From Bacillota bacterium (GTDB taxonomy: Bacteria; Bacillota; Clostridia; Acetivibrionales; DSM-2933): a stretch of 8,320 bases of DNA. How positions within the stretch are numbered: the first letter of the stretch is position 1; every line of letters begins with the position of its first letter. The position numbers and the translations under genes were made by a program. Under the pieces are notes generated by a model. That model was not told where the DNA came from. It searched no databases and saw only the letters and a list, made by a program, of their open reading frames with translations. This document shows positions 6,310 to 8,320 of this stretch, piece by piece. The DNA lies in NCBI GenBank assembly GCA_023430975.1, contig JAEYYB010000079.1, positions 1 to 8,320 of the forward strand. The letters are read 5' to 3'.

Positions 6310-6327
6310 TTAAAAGTGATAATAAAT
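6310..6327 (+). repeat. Solitary left end of a fifth palindromic element
   Basis: TTAAAAGTGATAATAAAT matches the left terminal repeat of element A (TTAAAAGTGTTAATAATC) in most positions and is preceded by TA, but the rest of an element does not follow. It sits 6 bp past the right end of copy B. It is short, so chance similarity in AT-rich DNA cannot be excluded. Confidence 0.5.
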
Positions 6328-6469
6328 ACTATAGCATATATATAATATCAACATAAGAAGTTTTAATCAATACTGCTTATATAAATAAAAAGTGTATCGC
6401 TCATGACTATAGAATAATTTTAAACACATAAGAAGCTTGTAAATGTGTAAAAATAAATCAAACCAATCT

Positions 6470-6497
6470 TTGCTACCTGATTTGAATATGTTATAAT
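6470..6497 (+). promoter_or_regulatory. Probable promoter of the methyltransferase-pseudouridine synthase operon
   Basis: A perfect -10 box TATAAT (6492-6497) is preceded by TTGCTA (6470-6475), four of six matches to the -35 consensus, with a 16-bp spacer. Transcription would start near 6504, leaving an AT-rich leader of about 70 nt before the TTG start at 6576. Confidence 0.5.
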
Positions 6498-6575
6498 TAT
6501 ATGCTTGAAAGTTTATGTTTTTTGATATTTTAATATTTTAGTCTTTTAATATATACATACCGGAGGTTTAATAAA

Positions 6576-7442
6576 TTGATTATTGTTGCTGATGACTGGA
6601 AGGATTATGAGATAATAGATGCCAAAGATGGCGAAAAACTGGAGAGATGGGGTAAATACATTTTAAGGCGGCCTGATCCTCAGGTTATATGGCCAAATCA
6701 AAGTGCAGGTGAGCTTTGGTCAAAACCCCATGGACACTATTTCCGCAGTAAAAGCGGTGGAGGGAATTGGGAATTTAAAACCAAGCTGCCTGAGCGTTGG
6801 ACAATAAGCTATGACAAGCTGTCTTTTTATATTGAGCCAACTAACTTCAAGCATACAGGTCTATTCCCAGAACAGGCCGTCAACTGGAAATGGATTATAG
6901 ATAAAATCCAGAATGCTTCCAGGAAAATAAGCGTCCTTAATCTCTTTGCCTATACAGGTGGAGCAACAGTAGCTGCTGCATATGCAGGTGCTGATGTGTG
7001 TCATGTCGATGCATCAAAGGGCATGGTTACCTGGGCTAAGGAAAATATAGAGCTTTCCGGCCTTTCGGACAAAAAAGTTAGATATATAACCGATGATGTT
7101 GTTAAGTTTGTTCAACGGGAATTCAGAAGAGGCAACAAGTATGATGCAATCATAATGGATCCTCCCTCATATGGCAGAGGTCCTAAGGGCGAATTATGGA
7201 AAATAGAAGATTCTTTATATATGATTATTGATGAATGCAGCAAAATCCTATCGGACAAGCCGTTGTTCATGCTCATAAATTCCTATACAACAGGCTTCTC
7301 TCCAATAATCCTGCAGAACATACTCAATGTACTTCTTAAGAGTAAACTTGGTGGTAAAGTCACATGCGGAGAAGTCGGGCTTCCCATAACAGCACCAAGC
7401 CTTTTGCTCCCATGTGGAATTTTCGGACGTTGGGAGGCCTAG
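6576..7442 (+). CDS. RlmI-like class I SAM-dependent RNA methyltransferase
   Basis: A 288-residue Rossmann-fold methyltransferase of the COG1092-type group that contains 23S rRNA methyltransferases such as RlmI and the RlmK part of RlmKL. Motif I is VLNLFAYTGG (120-129), the acidic SAM-ribose residue is probably Asp145 (HVDASKGM), an acidic TDDV follows at 172-175, and the catalytic-type motif is DPPSYGRG (195-202). The N-terminal part (1-90) is a short beta-rich extension with no complete PUA domain, unlike RlmI, so the exact target base is unknown. I used the TTG at 6576 because GGAGG (6562-6566) lies 9 nt upstream. Its stop codon is 3 nt before the next gene. Confidence 0.88.
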   Translation: MIIVADDWKDYEIIDAKDGEKLERWGKYILRRPDPQVIWPNQSAGELWSKPHGHYFRSKSGGGNWEFKTKLPERWTISYDKLSFYIEPTNFKHTGLFPEQAVNWKWIIDKIQNASRKISVLNLFAYTGGATVAAAYAGADVCHVDASKGMVTWAKENIELSGLSDKKVRYITDDVVKFVQREFRRGNKYDAIIMDPPSYGRGPKGELWKIEDSLYMIIDECSKILSDKPLFMLINSYTTGFSPIILQNILNVLLKSKLGGKVTCGEVGLPITAPSLLLPCGIFGRWEA

Positions 7443-7445
7443 CTA

Positions 7446-8126
7446 TTGAAATATCCATTAAAAATAAATTTATTATATGAAGATAATCATATTCTTGTCG
7501 TTGAAAAGCCGATTAATATTCCTACACAGGAGGACCAATCGGGAGATTTGGATCTCCTTACAATATTGAAGGACGATATAAAAATAAGATATCAAAAACC
7601 CGGTAATGTTTTTTTAGGGTTGGTTCATAGGCTTGACCGACCTGTGGGAGGTGTTATGGTTTTTGCCAAAACATCCAAAGCGGCATCGAGGCTTTCGGAC
7701 CAAATTAGAAAGCGGGAGTTTAACAAGATTTATTATGCAGTAATAACAGGCACTCCAGAAAAAACTTCAGCTACGCTGACCCATTATCTTTTAAAAAACA
7801 ACAACACAAATGAGGTAAAAGCTGTGCTTCCCGGTACTCCTGAAGCAAAAGAAGCAATTTTGAGCTACGAGGTACTTGGCAGCATAAATGGTCTATCACT
7901 GGTAAAGGTTAAGCTTCATACCGGAAGGCCTCACCAAATAAGGGTTCAGTTTTCTACTATAGGACACCCATTGTTCGGAGATGCAAAATATGGTATTACC
8001 AATACTAAAAAAGCACAAATAGCATTATGGTCTCATGAAATAGGTTTTAAGCACCCGACTCAAAATGAAAATTTATCATTTTCATCCAACCCTCCGGGCG
8101 TACATCCATGGGATATTTTTTTATAA
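7446..8126 (+). CDS. RluA-family RNA pseudouridine synthase
   Basis: A 226-residue pseudouridine synthase that isomerises uridines in rRNA or tRNA. The catalytic motif HRLDRPVGG (61-69) supplies Asp64; other family marks are the start LLYEDNHILVVEKP (9-22), KIYYAVITG (94-102) and the late block GRPHQIRVQF...GHPLFGD (160-179). No N-terminal S4 RNA-binding domain is present, so it resembles the short RluA/TruC-like forms, and the target cannot be named from sequence. It starts with TTG three bases after the methyltransferase stop; GGGAGG (7432-7437) within the end of that gene is 8 nt upstream. The pair is thus a tight RNA-modification operon. The stop codon overlaps the arm of a repeat-derived hairpin. 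Confidence 0.93.
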   Translation: MKYPLKINLLYEDNHILVVEKPINIPTQEDQSGDLDLLTILKDDIKIRYQKPGNVFLGLVHRLDRPVGGVMVFAKTSKAASRLSDQIRKREFNKIYYAVITGTPEKTSATLTHYLLKNNNTNEVKAVLPGTPEAKEAILSYEVLGSINGLSLVKVKLHTGRPHQIRVQFSTIGHPLFGDAKYGITNTKKAQIALWSHEIGFKHPTQNENLSFSSNPPGVHPWDIFL

Positions 8127-8160
8127 ATAACACTTTAAAAATATTAAAAGTGTTATTTAT
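8123..8160 (+). repeat. 14-bp perfect hairpin formed by two abutting repeat ends
   Basis: ATAAATAACACTTT (8123-8136) and AAAGTGTTATTTAT (8147-8160) are perfectly complementary around a 10-nt loop. The right arm is the left terminus of element C; the left arm resembles the right terminus of another copy (compare TATCACTTTTAA in A), so this looks like a right-end remnant joined to C. The rluA-type gene stop codon (8124-8126) is inside the left arm. No T tract follows, so termination by it is uncertain, although its position suits a 3'-end structure. Confidence 0.65.
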
Positions 8161-8320
8161 CTCACATTTGACAGAGCAAATAACGAACGGTTTAACATAA
8201 TTAAAATCAGTATTAATCTTACATTTGGCAGAGCAAAATAACGAACGGTTTAACGTTATTTTGTGATAGACAAATAGCAAGATTAACTGATTTTAATAGA
8301 TTTGCTTAAGACAAATGTAA
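8144..8320 (+). repeat. Palindromic MITE-like element, copy C (split by copy D, cut by window end)
   Basis: The left half runs from TTAAAAGTG (8144-8152, preceded by TA) through CACATTTG, GCAAATAACGAACGG and TTTAACA at about 8197. After copy D, the right half resumes at about 8299 with GATTTGC, then AGACAAATGTAA at 8309-8320, which pairs with the left half as in A and B. The outermost right terminus lies beyond the window. Confidence 0.8.
8200..8296 (+). repeat. Palindromic MITE-like element, copy D (nested in C)
   Basis: About 97 bp, with 12-bp perfect terminal inverted repeats ATTAAAATCAGT (8200-8211) and ACTGATTTTAAT (8286-8297). TA lies on both sides (8198-8199 and 8297-8298), compatible with a TA target duplication to within one base. 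The termini differ from the TTAAAAGTG of A and C, but the interior (TTACATTTGGCAGAGC, AACGAACGG, GATAGACAAAT) is the same family. The inner stem is lengthened to 10 bp: CAAAATAACG (8234-8243)/CGTTATTTTG (8254-8263). Confidence 0.85.

Larger units (their letters stand above)
6108..6575. other. Divergent intergenic region
   Basis: This 468-bp gap separates the minus-strand PilZ operon from the plus-strand methyltransferase operon and holds no convincing gene. It contains repeat copy B, a partial repeat end (6310-6327) and a plausible plus-strand promoter. A small stem CTTATA/TATAAG lies near 6160-6176. A 10-bp direct repeat ACATAAGAAG occurs at 6351-6360 and 6426-6435, which may be chance in such AT-rich DNA. 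I see no clear minus-strand promoter for the PilZ operon. Confidence 0.6.

Noticed and set aside
6351..6435. Direct repeat ACATAAGAAG (6351-6360 and 6426-6435) as an operator pair
   Set aside because: Ten bases in AT-rich DNA 75 bp apart, with no symmetry and no clear relation to the promoter boxes; chance is the likeliest cause.
8047..8280. Minus-strand reading frame of 77 codons
   Set aside because: It covers the 3' end of the pseudouridine synthase gene and repeats C and D in antisense; its repeated peptide pieces simply reflect the two nested repeat copies.
2628..8320. CRISPR array explanation for the repeated CAAATAACGAACGG motif
   Set aside because: Copies are kilobases apart, have terminal inverted repeats, and one is nested in another; there is no regular spacer pattern.

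Overview
The window looks like chromosomal DNA from an anaerobic, low-GC Firmicute of class Clostridia. This rests on the AT-rich base composition, strong GGAGG-type ribosome binding sites, three TTG starts, a 2-hydroxyacyl-CoA dehydratase/activase pair and a PilZ protein. A relative of Clostridium cluster III (Acetivibrio/Ruminiclostridium) is a guess, not something the sequence proves.

Layout. Positions 1-274 hold, on the minus strand, tandem sigma-A promoters (P1 and P2, each with a 17-bp spacer) and the start of a leader with a boxA-like motif; this is best read as the front of an rRNA operon whose 16S gene would lie beyond the left edge. From 3503 down to 379 runs a minus-strand gene set: queC, queD and queE (three steps of 7-deazaguanine/queuosine precursor synthesis), then two overlapping genes of the uracil-DNA glycosylase superfamily, the first with Fe-S cysteines and the second without. 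From 6107 down to 3677 is a second minus-strand operon: a c-di-GMP-binding-type PilZ protein, a 2-hydroxyacyl-CoA dehydratase-like subunit and its BadF/HgdC-type ATP-dependent activator, ended by a strong hairpin terminator that sits inside a larger palindrome. From 6576 to 8126, on the plus strand, is a two-gene RNA-modification operon: an RlmI-like SAM methyltransferase and an RluA-family pseudouridine synthase.

The least ordinary content lies between genes. Four copies of a palindromic element of about 95 bp (A 2628-2722, B 6209-6303, C from 8144, D 8200-8296) share terminal inverted repeats of the type TTAAAAGTG, probable flanking TA dinucleotides, an inner stem ATTTG/CAAAT and a conserved core AACGAACGG. 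Copy D is inserted in the middle of copy C, which is direct evidence of movement. Partial ends of further copies abut B and C. No transposase is present in the window, so the elements look like non-autonomous MITE-type units. In D the inner stem has changed on both sides and is longer, so the hairpin itself may matter. A different palindrome of about 96 bp (3574-3669) lies between the dehydratase operon and queC.

How the genes work together: QueD, QueE and QueC convert dihydroneopterin triphosphate to preQ0; the precursor (folE) and later (queF, tgt, queA) genes are not here. The dehydratase subunit depends on its activator for ATP-driven electron transfer. The link of PilZ to that pair, and of the glycosylases to the que genes, is positional only.
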